Shown in pieces: positions 1-8,133 of a DNA stretch of 33,374 nucleotides. Source of the DNA: Palsa-892 sp035555855 (lineage in GTDB: Bacteria > Pseudomonadota > Alphaproteobacteria > Rhizobiales > Xanthobacteraceae); NCBI GenBank assembly GCA_035555855.1, contig DATMGD010000028.1:1-33374 (forward strand), written 5' to 3'. The first letter of the stretch is position 1. Each line of letters opens with the position of its first letter. Under the pieces are notes generated by a model. That model was not told where the DNA came from. It saw nothing but the letters and a program-made list of their open reading frames with translations, and searched no databases. The translations under genes and the position numbers were made by a program.

Positions 1-186
1 CGAGTCGCTAACGGCTTTGGCGATCTTCACCGCCGTATCGGTGCCGACGTCGGCCTGAATGAGAAGTTCCTCGAGTTCCTCGACAGTCGCGGCGTCGAGC
101 TTGCGCGCGGCAAGCCCCTTGAAGCCGGAGCCGAGTTTCGAGGCCGAGCGCGAAAGACCGGAGGTGAGGCGTTGCCAGAAGCTCAT
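1..186 (-). CDS. ftsY: FtsY, signal recognition particle receptor GTPase (N-terminal part, cut by window edge)
   Basis: The first 62 codons read in from position 186 and continue past the left edge. The translation begins MSFWQRLTSGLSRSASKLGS, followed by a helical stretch with LEELLIQADVGTDTA. This is the usual start of the FtsY NG domain N-bundle, with the LLxADVG motif near residue 45. FtsY is the membrane-associated GTPase that docks SRP-bound ribosomes by pairing with Ffh, encoded 4 kb away. The long acidic A domain of enteric FtsY is absent here, as in many alphaproteobacteria. The ATG overlaps the mtaB stop in an ATGA arrangement (183-186), so ftsY is translationally coupled as the third gene of dapF-mtaB-ftsY. 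The GTPase motifs lie outside the window, so identity rests on the N domain and gene order. Confidence 0.88.
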   Translation of the reverse strand, partial: MSFWQRLTSGLSRSASKLGSGFKGLAARKLDAATVEELEELLIQADVGTDTAVKIAKAVSDS

Positions 187-1442
187 GCGGCGATCAGCTT
201 TCTGCCGTCATGTCCGGCGATCCTGATTTCTCCGATGGTACCGGCATCGAGCTCGCGTGCGAGCTTCACCTCGGTGAAGTCGTCGCAGCGCGCGGCGTTG
301 CGTTCGGCGAGCACGCGAATGTTGCGGCCGATCTTGCCCGCGAGATGACGGCGCAGCGCGATGTCGCCCTTGTCGCGCAAGCGAGCGGCGCGTTCCTTGG
401 CGATGCGGCGGCCAAGCTGCGGCATCTTTGCCGCCGGCGTCCCGGTGCGTGCTGAAAACGGAAAGACATGGAGAAATGTGAGGCCGCAATCTTCGACGAG
501 TGCGAGCGAGTTGCGGAATTGCGCTTCGGTTTCGGTCGGAAAACCGGCGATGATATCGGCGCCAAATACGATGTCAGAGCGAAGACGGCGCATTTCATCG
601 CAAAAAGCGACCGATTGCGCGCGCGAGTGGCGGCGCTTCATGCGCTTCAGGATCAGATCGTCGCCTGCCTGCAGCGAAAGATGTAGATGCGGCATCAGTC
701 GTTCTTCTTCGGCGAAAGCCTTCAGCAAATCGCCATCGACTTCGACCGAATCGATTGAGGAAATTCGCAGGCGCGGCAGTTCCGGCACATGCTTGAGGAT
801 CGCGCGGACGAGCGTGCCGAGGCGCGGTGTACCGGGCAGATCCGCGCCCCAGGCGGTGAGATCGACGCCGGTCAGCACGACTTCGCGATAGCCGTTCTCG
901 ACGAGCTTGCGGATTTGCGCGGCGACATCGCCCATCGGCACTGAACGCGACGGCCCGCGGCCGTAGGGAATAATGCAGAACGTGCAGCGATGATCACAGC
1001 CATTTTGAACCTGCACGAAAGCGCGAGTGCGACCTTCGAAACCTTCGGCAAGATGCAGCGCCGTCTCGCGCATCGACTCAAGATCGCCGACGACAACTTT
1101 TTCTTCGGCGCTGATGCCGAAATCGAACGCCTGCTTCGCAGCAAGCCAACTTTCGGGCGCGGTCTTTATCCCGTTGCCGATGACGCGGTCGACTTCGGGC
1201 ATTTGCGCGAACGTCGCGGGCTCGGTCTGTGCGGCACAGCCGGTGACGATGATTTTCGCGGTTGGCTGATCGCGGCGGATGCGGCGGATGGTTTGGCGAG
1301 CTTGCGCGACGGCTTCGGCGGTCACCGCGCAGGAATTGAGGATCACGGTGTTCGCGAGCCCCGCATCATCCGCTTCGCGACGGATGATCTCGGATTCGGC
1401 CGTGTTCAGCCGGCAGCCGAAGGTGACGACTTCAACACTCAT
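183..1442 (-). CDS. mtaB: tRNA (t6A37) methylthiotransferase MtaB
   Basis: This 419-residue radical SAM enzyme inserts a methylthio group into t6A at position 37 of ANN-decoding tRNAs, giving ms2t6A. The N-terminal UPF0004 domain carries three cluster-binding cysteines: C10 in TFGCRLN, C38 in NSCAVT and C69 in TGCAAQ. The radical SAM cluster motif CxxxCxxC is at C149, C153 and C156 (NGCDHRCTFC). The C-terminal TRAM domain is short. Homologues start at MSVEVVTFGCRLN, so I place the start at 1442; a further in-frame ATG lies three codons upstream. The 1442 start overlaps the dapF stop as ATGA, which supports it. Cytoplasmic. The length fits MtaB and the family assignment is firm; separation from the related MiaB and RimO rests on the GCRLN form of the first motif. 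Confidence 0.93.
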   Translation of the reverse strand: MSVEVVTFGCRLNTAESEIIRREADDAGLANTVILNSCAVTAEAVAQARQTIRRIRRDQPTAKIIVTGCAAQTEPATFAQMPEVDRVIGNGIKTAPESWLAAKQAFDFGISAEEKVVVGDLESMRETALHLAEGFEGRTRAFVQVQNGCDHRCTFCIIPYGRGPSRSVPMGDVAAQIRKLVENGYREVVLTGVDLTAWGADLPGTPRLGTLVRAILKHVPELPRLRISSIDSVEVDGDLLKAFAEEERLMPHLHLSLQAGDDLILKRMKRRHSRAQSVAFCDEMRRLRSDIVFGADIIAGFPTETEAQFRNSLALVEDCGLTFLHVFPFSARTGTPAAKMPQLGRRIAKERAARLRDKGDIALRRHLAGKIGRNIRVLAERNAARCDDFTEVKLARELDAGTIGEIRIAGHDGRKLIAA

Positions 1443-2317
1443 CTCGCACAACGATCTCTCAGCATCGAGGGATCGAGCGTGCCCTCGAATTCCATCTCGA
1501 CCGGGCCGGTCATCAGAATGTGGTCGTCACCTGCGCGCCAATCGATGAAGAGATCGCCGCCCGGCAATGTCACGCGCACTTTGCGCCCTGTGCGCTTGGT
1601 GCGCGCGGCGGAAACGGCGGCAGCGCAAGCCGCCGAGCCGCAGGCCCGCGTCAACCCCGCGCCGCGCTCCCAGGTCTTGAGAATTATGTGCTCGGGCGAA
1701 ACCACTTTGGCGAGCGAGATATTGGCGCGCTCGGGAAAGATCGGATGGTTTTCCAAAAGCGGGCCGAAGCGCGCGAGATCATAGGCCTCGACGTCATCGA
1801 CCCAGAAGACCGCGTGCGGATTGCCGACATTGACCACCGATGGCGAATGCAAAACCGGCTTGTCGATCGGGCCGACTTGCAGTTCGATCGCGCGAGTGTC
1901 GCGGAATTCTTCGGCCAGCGGAATTTCGTTCCAGGCAAAATGCGGTGTGCCCATATCGACAGTAATCGAGCGCGGCGCATCCTCGATCTTGCATGGAATG
2001 AGTCCGGCGCTGGTCTCAAACGCGAACGCATCCTTGCCGCTTGCTTTGGCTTCAAGCGCCGCGACGCAGCGCATGCCGTTGCCGCAGGCGCCGGCTTCAG
2101 AGCCGTCGGCGTTATAGATACGAACGAAGGCGCGGGTGTCCTCGCGCTTCGGCGGATACAGCACCATCAACTGATCGAACGGCACGGCCGAGGGCCGTGC
2201 GAGCGCCTTGGCTTCGGCGGCTTCGACCGGAACCGGATGGGCGCGCAGATCAAGCACGACGATCTCGTTGCCGAGGCCGTTCATCTTCACAAAGTGGCGA
2301 TTTGCCAGCGCGCTCAT
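1439..2317 (-). CDS. dapF: diaminopimelate epimerase DapF
   Basis: DapF interconverts LL- and meso-diaminopimelate, the penultimate step of lysine synthesis and the source of meso-DAP for peptidoglycan. It is a cofactor-independent two-cysteine racemase. Both active-site cysteines are visible: C78 in GACGNGMRC and C226 in TRACGSAAC. The substrate-binding start KMNGLGNEIVVLDLR is also present. Of the candidate starts I prefer the ATG at 2317 (MSALANRHFVKMNGLGN), giving 292 residues. A second ATG lies two codons upstream at 2323, and the reading frame stays open to 2425 with no family resemblance there. It is the first gene of the minus-strand dapF-mtaB-ftsY group. Its promoter should lie in the 146-bp gap to the divergent gene at 2464, where I see only a TATAAG-like element on the minus strand and no convincing -35. 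Confidence 0.94.
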   Translation of the reverse strand: MSALANRHFVKMNGLGNEIVVLDLRAHPVPVEAAEAKALARPSAVPFDQLMVLYPPKREDTRAFVRIYNADGSEAGACGNGMRCVAALEAKASGKDAFAFETSAGLIPCKIEDAPRSITVDMGTPHFAWNEIPLAEEFRDTRAIELQVGPIDKPVLHSPSVVNVGNPHAVFWVDDVEAYDLARFGPLLENHPIFPERANISLAKVVSPEHIILKTWERGAGLTRACGSAACAAAVSAARTKRTGRKVRVTLPGGDLFIDWRAGDDHILMTGPVEMEFEGTLDPSMLRDRCAR

Positions 2318-2374
2318 GACCATCCGTTGGGTGCGTGCTGACTTATATGTGAAAGGGGGCGCGCTTTGCGAGTC

Positions 2375-2424
2375 CGGCCGTTCATTTTCAGGACAGGTTG
2401 AATTTGCTATGAATCGGCCGTTCA
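2375..2424. repeat. 10-bp direct repeat in the dapF / exported-protein divergent region
   Basis: The decamer CGGCCGTTCA occurs at 2375-2384 and again at 2415-2424, exactly 40 bp apart start to start, about four DNA turns. Both copies lie between the divergent starts at 2317 and 2464. The spacing would put the copies on the same face of the helix, as for a cooperative operator. This is only a sequence observation and chance is possible. Confidence 0.35.
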
Positions 2425-2463
2425 CGGCGATTTATGGCGGCGGCAAGCGGAGAAAATCCAACC

Positions 2464-3093
2464 ATGAACCTCTTTCGCCCGAGCTTCGGATGGCTGGTGG
2501 CGCTGGCGCTGTTTGGCGTGCTTTTGGGTGCGCCGTCTGCCGCTTTCGCGCAGGCCGCCAAAGATGCGTCCAAGGATGCATCGAAGAATGCACCGGCGGC
2601 ATCCGATCAGACCGCCACAACCGATGAAGTGTTCGGCGAAGAAATAATGATGCCGGAGCGCACGCTGCTCATGCGCAGGGTGCGCACGAGCTGGGACGAG
2701 GCGTGGGCGAGCATCGTCGAGGCCTTCAAGGATGTGCGGGCCGATGCCGAGAAACTGAAGGTAAAAGTCAACGGCAACCCGCTGGTGATCTATCGTTCGA
2801 CCGCCGACGACAGCTTCGAGTTCGACGCGGCATTGCCGATCGAGGCCGCGCCGGCGACGCCGCCGAGCGAAGAGGGCCTTCAGGTCGGGCCCGCACGAAG
2901 CGGCAAGGCGCTCAAGTTCATCTATCGAGGACCGTTCGACGCGATGGACTCCACCTACGAGTTGATCAGCAATTTTATCGACTCGAAGAAGGTCAACGCC
3001 GAAGATCTCTCGATCGAGGAATATATCTCCGATCCCGCGACAACGAAGCCGTCGGAGATCGTCATCAATATTTATATGCCGCTGAAGAAGTAG
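2464..3093 (+). CDS. exported GyrI-like (effector-binding) domain protein
   Basis: The product is a 209-residue protein with a clear Sec signal peptide: a hydrophobic core WLVALALFGVLLGA with likely cleavage after AFA at residue 29. An Ala/Lys-rich linker to about residue 50 follows. From about residue 56 the pattern resembles the GyrI / AraC effector-binding fold: a first strand ending in MRRV, then DDSFEFDAALPIE, LKFIYRGPFDAMDSTYELI, and a C-terminal EEYISDP plus EIVINIYMPL. In cytoplasmic relatives this fold binds small amphipathic ligands or gyrase. Here there is no DNA-binding domain and the protein should be periplasmic, so ligand sensing or lipid handling is only inference. It has its own start and sits alone. 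Its stop at 3091-3093 directly abuts the stop of the convergent gene. Confidence 0.75.
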   Translation: MNLFRPSFGWLVALALFGVLLGAPSAAFAQAAKDASKDASKNAPAASDQTATTDEVFGEEIMMPERTLLMRRVRTSWDEAWASIVEAFKDVRADAEKLKVKVNGNPLVIYRSTADDSFEFDAALPIEAAPATPPSEEGLQVGPARSGKALKFIYRGPFDAMDSTYELISNFIDSKKVNAEDLSIEEYISDPATTKPSEIVINIYMPLKK

Positions 3094-4155
3094 CTAGGCA
3101 ATTTCCCAAACTTGTCCGGGATCGAACGCGCGGAATCTTTCCGGCGTGATGCTTGCCGCCTGCAACGCGGCGGTGAGTTCGGCGCGCGGTGCGCCGATCG
3201 CCTCATCGGCGAGCTGGAATGTGCCGAAGTGATAGGCGAGTGCCTGCTCGGCGCCGCAGTCCTGCAATGCCTGAACGGCTTCACGCGGGTTCATGTGCAT
3301 GTTCTTCATGAACCAGCGCGGCTCGTAAGCGCCGATGGGCAACACGGCGAGCTTCGGCGCGCCGAACTGCTCACGCACTAAACGGAAGTGGCGTCCGTCG
3401 CCGTAACCGGTGTCGCCCGCCACATAAACGATGCCGGCGGGCGTTTGCAGCACGAAACCCGCCCACAGCGCCTTGTTGCGATCTAGAACACCGCGCGCCG
3501 ACCAGTGGTGCGCTGGCACGAGCGTCGCCTGCACCGTTTGTGAGAGCTTGATCGTTTGCAGCCAGTCGTATGGCTCGGCGCCGATTGCCGCATCATGCGT
3601 GTGCATGATGGTGTCGTTGCCGAGCGGCGTGATGACGCGCGGTTTGTGCGCTTGCGCGAGCCGCGAGAGCGTCACGACGTCGAGATGATCGTAGTGGGCA
3701 TGCGTGACGAAAACGAAGTCGATCGGCGGCAGGTGGTCGAACGGAATGCCGGGATCGTTGACGCGCCTCGGTCCAGCGAATGTGAAAGGCGAAGCGCGCT
3801 CGGACCACACCGGATCGAACAGGAGGTTCAGTCCCGCCACCTGAATGAACACGCTGGCGTGCCCCACGAAGGAGAGGCGAATGCCGCTTGTCACCCGCGC
3901 AGGCGGCTCGTCACGATATTGGCTCGGGACTGAAAGCGGCCAGGGTTTGGCTTTTTCGGATAATTTCCAGCGCACGAGCGAAGCGAAGCTGTTCGGCGGC
4001 GCGCCGTGCGGATCGAAGAAGCGCAGGCCATCGAAGTGATCGGATGGAGGTCCGTCATAATAGCGGCTGAGGCGGGCCTGGGCTCCGCCACCCGCGCCTC
4101 CAAGCGCGGCAAAGGCGGCTATACCCCCAAACAATTTGCGGCGGGTGAGCTTCAT
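3094..4155 (-). CDS. Tat-exported metallo-beta-lactamase-fold hydrolase (NAPE-PLD / UlaG-like)
   Basis: The 353-residue product begins MKLTRRKLFGG with a hydrophobic stretch and AQA, a typical twin-arginine signal, so it probably folds in the cytoplasm and is exported. The zinc-binding core is visible as THAHYDHLD (HxHxDH), PAHHWSARG, VYVAGDTGYGDG and a late YHFGTF. The HYDHLD form, VGHASVFIQ and LFDPVWSERASP resemble the N-acyl-phosphatidylethanolamine phospholipase D branch and UlaG-like lactonases. The substrate is not readable from sequence; a phospholipid or other phosphodiester is plausible. I chose the ATG at 4155 because it puts the RR motif at the N-terminus; the frame is open to 4218. 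It is convergent with the exported protein at 2464 and shares no spacer with it. Confidence 0.82.
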   Translation of the reverse strand: MKLTRRKLFGGIAAFAALGGAGGGAQARLSRYYDGPPSDHFDGLRFFDPHGAPPNSFASLVRWKLSEKAKPWPLSVPSQYRDEPPARVTSGIRLSFVGHASVFIQVAGLNLLFDPVWSERASPFTFAGPRRVNDPGIPFDHLPPIDFVFVTHAHYDHLDVVTLSRLAQAHKPRVITPLGNDTIMHTHDAAIGAEPYDWLQTIKLSQTVQATLVPAHHWSARGVLDRNKALWAGFVLQTPAGIVYVAGDTGYGDGRHFRLVREQFGAPKLAVLPIGAYEPRWFMKNMHMNPREAVQALQDCGAEQALAYHFGTFQLADEAIGAPRAELTAALQAASITPERFRAFDPGQVWEIA

Positions 4156-4198
4156 GGGGCGGCGATCTAGCACGGAAAAGGCGTGATTTACGGTCATA

Positions 4199-4227
4199 TT
4201 GACTTGATCGGGAGCCACCCCTAGGTT
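4199..4227 (+). promoter_or_regulatory. possible promoter upstream of ffh
   Basis: TTGACT (4199-4204) is followed 17 bp later by TAGGTT (4222-4227). The -35 is good and the -10 weak. It lies about 115 bp upstream of the ffh start in the MBL-hydrolase/ffh divergent region. Downstream, at 4312-4325, a small palindrome (GCGCCC tc GGGCGC) sits just before the ffh ribosome-binding site. Confidence 0.35.
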
Positions 4228-4341
4228 CCCACCCGCTTACGAAGTTCGCGAGCAAAAACCCCGCCCACCGGCCCATTTGAGAGACCGGGGGTCAACGCCC
4301 GACAGCGCAATGCGCCCTCGGGCGCGAAAGTGTTTGGAGCA

Positions 4342-5883
4342 ATGTTCGACAGCCTGTCGGATAGAATCGGCGGCATATTGAACCGCCTCACCGGCCGCGG
4401 CGCGCTCTCCGAGAGCGACGTCAACGAGGCTATGCGTGAGGTGCGCCGGGCGCTTCTGGAAGCCGACGTTTCGCTCGAAGTCGCGCGCGGCTTTATCGAG
4501 CGCGTCACAGTGCGCGCCGTCGGCGCCGATGTCATCCGCTCGATCACACCGGGCCAGATGGTCGTCAAGATCGTCCATGATGAACTCGTGAACGTGCTCG
4601 GCTCCGATGCAAAGCCGATCGATCTTCATGCCGCAGCGCCGGTGCCGATCCTGATGGCGGGCCTGCAGGGCTCGGGCAAGACGACGACGACCGCGAAGAT
4701 CGCGAAGCGTCTCAAAGAGAAACTGAAGAAGAAGCCGTTCATGGCTTCGCTCGATACCCGCCGCCCGGCGGCGATGGAACAGCTTGCCGTGCTCGGCCGC
4801 GAGATCGGCGTCGAGACGCTCCCCATCGTTGCGGGCGAGAACGCGGTGCAGATCACAAAACGCGCGATGGCCGCAGCGAGGGTGAACGGCTGCGACGTCT
4901 TGCTGCTCGATACTGCCGGCCGCGTCACCGTCGATGAAGAATTGATGCAGGAACTCGCGGAAGTGAAGGCAGCCGCGAAGCCGCACGAAATTCTGCTGGT
5001 TGCCGATAGCTTAACGGGTCAAGACGCGGTGACGACGGCGCGCGCCTTCGACGAGCGTCTCGACGTCACCGGCATTGTGCTGACGCGCGTTGACGGCGAT
5101 GGCCGTGGCGGCGCAGCGCTCTCGATGCGGGCTGTTACCGGCAAGCCGATCAAGCTCATCGGTGTCGGCGAGCGCATGGATGCGCTGGAAGATTTCGACC
5201 CCTCGCGCATCGCCGGGCGCATCCTCGGCATGGGCGACGTGGTGTCGCTCGTCGAGAAGGCCACTGAGAATCTCGACATCGAGAAGGCGAAAGCTGCCGC
5301 CGAGAAGATGCGCTCCGGGAAGTTCGACCTTTCCGACATGCGTGATCAACTCGATCAAATGAAAAAGATCGGCGGCATCTCGGGCATGCTCGGCATGTTG
5401 CCGGGTGTCGCCAAGATGAAGAACCAGATTGCCGCCGCCAATCTCGACGACGGCATGTTGAAGCGCCAGACCGCGATCATCGATTCGATGACGCCGAAGG
5501 AGCGCAGGAATCCCGATCTGCTCAAGGCGAGCCGCAAGAAACGCATCGCGGCGGGCGCGGGCACCAAGGTCGAGGAGATCAACAAGCTCCTCAAGATGCA
5601 TCGCCAGATGTCCGACACCATGAAGATGATGAACAAGGGCGGGCGCGGCGCGATGCAGGGTCTCGGTAATTTGCTCGGCATGGGCGGCGGCGCGATGCCG
5701 ACGCCGGAGCAGATGCAGAAGATGGCCGAACAGATGCCCGGCGGCATGAGTGGCGGCATGCCGGAGAAATTTCCGGGACTTCCGGGGCAAGGGCTGCCTG
5801 GAAAACCGGGCTTGCCGGGATTGGGCGGTTTACCGGGCCTTCCTGGGCTTGGGGGCCTCCCGAAAGACTTCAAGAAGAAATGA
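4342..5883 (+). CDS. ffh: Ffh, signal recognition particle GTPase (SRP54)
   Basis: The 513-residue Ffh binds 4.5S RNA and signal sequences on ribosomes and pairs with FtsY to deliver nascent membrane proteins. The N-bundle starts MFDSLSDRIGGIL. G-domain motifs are GLQGSGKT (P-loop, residues 107-114), DTRRPAA, LLLDTAGR and TRVDGDGRGG. The methionine-rich M domain follows, with IGGISGMLGMLPG and RNPDLLKASRKKRIAAGAG. The ATG at 4342 matches the family start; GGAG sits only 2 nt upstream of it, and a GTG at 4330 is the alternative. The last ~35 residues form an unusual Gly-Leu-Pro-Gly repeat tail (see findings). It heads a plus-strand run, with rpsP 33 bp downstream. Confidence 0.97.
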   Translation: MFDSLSDRIGGILNRLTGRGALSESDVNEAMREVRRALLEADVSLEVARGFIERVTVRAVGADVIRSITPGQMVVKIVHDELVNVLGSDAKPIDLHAAAPVPILMAGLQGSGKTTTTAKIAKRLKEKLKKKPFMASLDTRRPAAMEQLAVLGREIGVETLPIVAGENAVQITKRAMAAARVNGCDVLLLDTAGRVTVDEELMQELAEVKAAAKPHEILLVADSLTGQDAVTTARAFDERLDVTGIVLTRVDGDGRGGAALSMRAVTGKPIKLIGVGERMDALEDFDPSRIAGRILGMGDVVSLVEKATENLDIEKAKAAAEKMRSGKFDLSDMRDQLDQMKKIGGISGMLGMLPGVAKMKNQIAAANLDDGMLKRQTAIIDSMTPKERRNPDLLKASRKKRIAAGAGTKVEEINKLLKMHRQMSDTMKMMNKGGRGAMQGLGNLLGMGGGAMPTPEQMQKMAEQMPGGMSGGMPEKFPGLPGQGLPGKPGLPGLGGLPGLPGLGGLPKDFKKK

Positions 5884-5916
5884 ACCTTTAGAGAAATCAG
5901 CGAAAGGAACTGAAGA

Positions 5917-6318
5917 ATGGGTCTCGTTATTCGTCTCACCCGCGTTGGCGCCAAGAAGCGCCCGCAGTACCGCGTCGTCGTCGCCGACTCGCGCTATCCG
6001 CGCGACGGCCGCTTTCTGGAGAAGCTCGGCACCTATAGCCCGATGCTGGCGAAGGACAAGCGCGTCAATCTCGAACTCGAGCGCGTCAAGCATTGGCTGT
6101 CGAAAGGTGCGCAGCCGTCGGATCGCGTCGCGCGTTTCCTCGACGCCGCCGGCCTCCTGAAGCGCAAGGCACGCAGCAATCCCGAGAAGGCGATCCCGCG
6201 CAAGGAACGCAAGGCGCAGGCGGAAGCCGCTGCCGCCGCGCCTGCCGCTGCACCCGCTGCCGCTGCTCCTGCTGCCGAGCCTGCCGCCGACAAGCCGGCG
6301 GAAGCTGCCGCCAGCTAA
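5917..6318 (+). CDS. rpsP: 30S ribosomal protein S16
   Basis: S16 is a small-subunit assembly protein that binds 16S rRNA. The core (about residues 1-82) has the hallmark start MGLVIRLTRVGAKKRPQYRVVV, broken here by no anomalies, with ADSRYPRDGRFLEKLGTYSP next and a helical C-terminus ending in AGLLKRK. Residues 101-133 form an Ala/Pro-rich tail that lengthens the protein to 133 residues, compared with 80-110 for most S16. The ribosome-binding site AAAGGA (5903-5908) precedes the ATG by 8 nt. The TAA stop is directly followed by the rimM ATG with no spacer, so the pair is presumably co-translated. It is the second gene of the ffh-rpsP-rimM-trmD-rplS run. Confidence 0.97.
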   Translation: MGLVIRLTRVGAKKRPQYRVVVADSRYPRDGRFLEKLGTYSPMLAKDKRVNLELERVKHWLSKGAQPSDRVARFLDAAGLLKRKARSNPEKAIPRKERKAQAEAAAAAPAAAPAAAAPAAEPAADKPAEAAAS

Positions 6319-6843
6319 ATGGCGGGCGAGCGCGTCTGCGTCGGCAAGATCGGCGCCGCGCACGGCGTTCGCGGTGAGGTGCGGGTCTTTGTCTATACCG
6401 AAGACCCGCTCGCGATCCGCGATTACGGCGCGCTCGAGGATGAAAGCGGCGCGCGGAAATTCGAAATTGTTTCCGCGCGCGCGGGCAACGGTCATCTCGT
6501 TGTCCGCTTCAAGGGCATCGACGATCGCAATGTTGCCGAGACGCTCACGCACACGCGGCTCTATGTGCCGCGCGAGCGCCTCCCCGAGCAGCAAGACGGC
6601 GACACGTTCTATCAAACCGATCTCATCGGTCTCAGGGTCGAAACAAAGACCGGCGAGATGCTGGGTGAAGTGATCGCGGTGCCGAATTACGGCGCGAGCG
6701 ATCTTCTCGAAATCCGCCCCATGAAAAAAGGCGAGAGCCTGCTGATTCCGTTCATCGACGAGTTCGTGCCGGAAGTGGACGTGGCGGGCGGCAGGATCGT
6801 GGTCGATCCGCCGGCAGGCCTCGTCGAAGAAGAAAAGAAATGA
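6319..6843 (+). CDS. rimM: 16S rRNA processing / ribosome maturation factor RimM
   Basis: RimM (174 residues) helps mature the 3' domain of 16S rRNA and binds S19 during 30S assembly. The N-terminal beta-barrel begins with CVGKIGAAHGVRGEVRVF, the typical RimM signature. The C-terminal PRC-barrel domain includes FYQTDLIGLRVET and LLIPFIDEFVPEVD. The start codon follows the rpsP stop without a gap, and its own stop overlaps the trmD start as ATGA (6840-6843). No separate ribosome-binding site is visible, so translation is probably coupled to rpsP. Product and placement are standard for this ribosome-biogenesis operon. Confidence 0.96.
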   Translation: MAGERVCVGKIGAAHGVRGEVRVFVYTEDPLAIRDYGALEDESGARKFEIVSARAGNGHLVVRFKGIDDRNVAETLTHTRLYVPRERLPEQQDGDTFYQTDLIGLRVETKTGEMLGEVIAVPNYGASDLLEIRPMKKGESLLIPFIDEFVPEVDVAGGRIVVDPPAGLVEEEKK

Positions 6844-7526
6844 GCTGGCGCGCGACCATTCTGACGATTTTTCCGGAGATGTTTCCCGGGCCGCTTGGCG
6901 TCAGCCTTGCCGGCAAGGCGCTTAGCGAGGGCACATGGTCGATTGAGCCGCGCGACATTCGTGCTGCCGCCACCGACAAGCATCGCTCGGTCGACGACAC
7001 GCCGGCGGGCGGCGGGCCGGGCATGGTGATGCGCGCCGATGTACTGGCGCGGGCGATCGATGCGGTCGGTTCGGACGCGCGGCCGCGCCTTCTCCTATCG
7101 GCACGCGGTACGCCGCTTAACCAGCAGCGCGTGCGGAAACTTGCCGCGGGCGAAGGCGTGGTTCTGGTTTGCGGGCGGTTCGAGGGAGTGGATGAGCGCA
7201 TTGTCGAGGCGCGCAACCTCGAGGAAGTTTCGGTCGGCGATTATGTGCTTTCGGGTGGGGAGATCGGCGCCCTGGTGCTGCTGGATGCGTGCATTCGGCT
7301 TCTGCCGGGTGTCATGGGGCACGCCGCTTCGGGTACCGAGGAAAGCCATGAATCCGGGCTTCTCGAGTACCCGCAATATACCAAACCCCAGGATTTCGAG
7401 GGTAAGCCGATCCCCGAGGTGCTGCTTTCGGGCAATCACGCCAAAATTGCCGCCTGGCGGCGCGAAAAAGCGGAAGAAATCACGAAAAAACGCCGTCCGG
7501 ACCTCTGGCGGCGAACGCAGGGCTAG
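6840..7526 (+). CDS. trmD: tRNA (guanine37-N1)-methyltransferase TrmD
   Basis: TrmD is a SPOUT-class methyltransferase that makes m1G37 in tRNAs reading CNN and some GNN codons, preventing +1 frameshifts. The protein has 228 residues, slightly short of the ~240-250 typical. It opens with ATILTIFPEMFPGPLG and has the GGGPGMVM segment. The trefoil-knot SAM site is seen as VCGRFEGVDERIVE and YVLSGGEIGALVLLDA. The substrate-recognition C-terminal part keeps ESGLLEYPQYTKP. The ATG overlaps the rimM stop by 4 nt. The 152-bp gap to rplS suggests a break or leader, but I find no clear promoter or terminator in it. Confidence 0.97.
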   Translation: MSWRATILTIFPEMFPGPLGVSLAGKALSEGTWSIEPRDIRAAATDKHRSVDDTPAGGGPGMVMRADVLARAIDAVGSDARPRLLLSARGTPLNQQRVRKLAAGEGVVLVCGRFEGVDERIVEARNLEEVSVGDYVLSGGEIGALVLLDACIRLLPGVMGHAASGTEESHESGLLEYPQYTKPQDFEGKPIPEVLLSGNHAKIAAWRREKAEEITKKRRPDLWRRTQG

Positions 7527-7678
7527 CCGTGCTCCGGCTGCATGGCTAACGGCGAGGCTGCTTGAAAATACATGACAAGCGGCCAAGTTTAGCCTAAGAA
7601 ACGGCCCTCCCGAATGGAAACGGTTTGGATCGCGGCCCCGAGGGCTCGCGCGCGCGAAGACGAAAACAAGGTGAAACG

Positions 7679-8125
7679 ATGAGCATTATTGAAACTCTGG
7701 AGCGCGAGGAAGTTGCGCGCGTCACGCAAGACAAGCAGATTCCGGAATTCGCGCCGGGCGATACGCTCATCGTGAATGTGAAGGTCGTCGAAGGCGAACG
7801 CACTCGTATCCAGGCCTATGAAGGCGTGTGCATCGGCCGCTCGGGCGCGGGGCTCAACGAGAGCTTCACCGTCCGCAAGATTTCGTACGGCGAAGGTGTC
7901 GAGCGTGTCTTCCCGCTCTATTCGCCGATCCTCGACTCGATCAAGGTCGCGCGTCACGGCAAGGTTCGCCGCGCCAAGCTCTATTATCTGCGCGGTCTGC
8001 GCGGCAAGAAGGCGCGTATCGCCGAGAAGACCGAGGTCGAAGCCGAACTCGCAGCCGCGCCCGCGAAGGCTGCGGCTCCCGCCGAGAACAAAGCACCCGA
8101 GAACAAGGCCGAGAAATCGGAATAA
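7679..8125 (+). CDS. rplS: 50S ribosomal protein L19
   Basis: L19 lies at the 30S-50S interface. The core has the expected IPEFAPGDTLIVNVKVVEG, RIQAYEGVCIGR, FTVRKISYGEGVERVFPLYSP and RRAKLYYLRGLRGKKARI. The ATG at 7679 follows an AAGGTG ribosome-binding site and matches the family start MSIIETLE. Residues from about 118 to 148 are an Ala/Glu/Lys-rich extension beyond the usual ~115-125-residue protein, a parallel to the S16 tail two genes upstream. leuC starts only 8 bp after the stop codon, so rplS and leuC are very likely on one transcript. Confidence 0.97.
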   Translation: MSIIETLEREEVARVTQDKQIPEFAPGDTLIVNVKVVEGERTRIQAYEGVCIGRSGAGLNESFTVRKISYGEGVERVFPLYSPILDSIKVARHGKVRRAKLYYLRGLRGKKARIAEKTEVEAELAAAPAKAAAPAENKAPENKAEKSE

Positions 8126-8133
8126 GGAAACCA

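Noticed and set aside
7527..7678. Promoter or riboswitch between trmD and rplS
   Set aside because: TTGAAA at 7562 has no acceptable -10 at 16-18 bp and no stable stem is visible.
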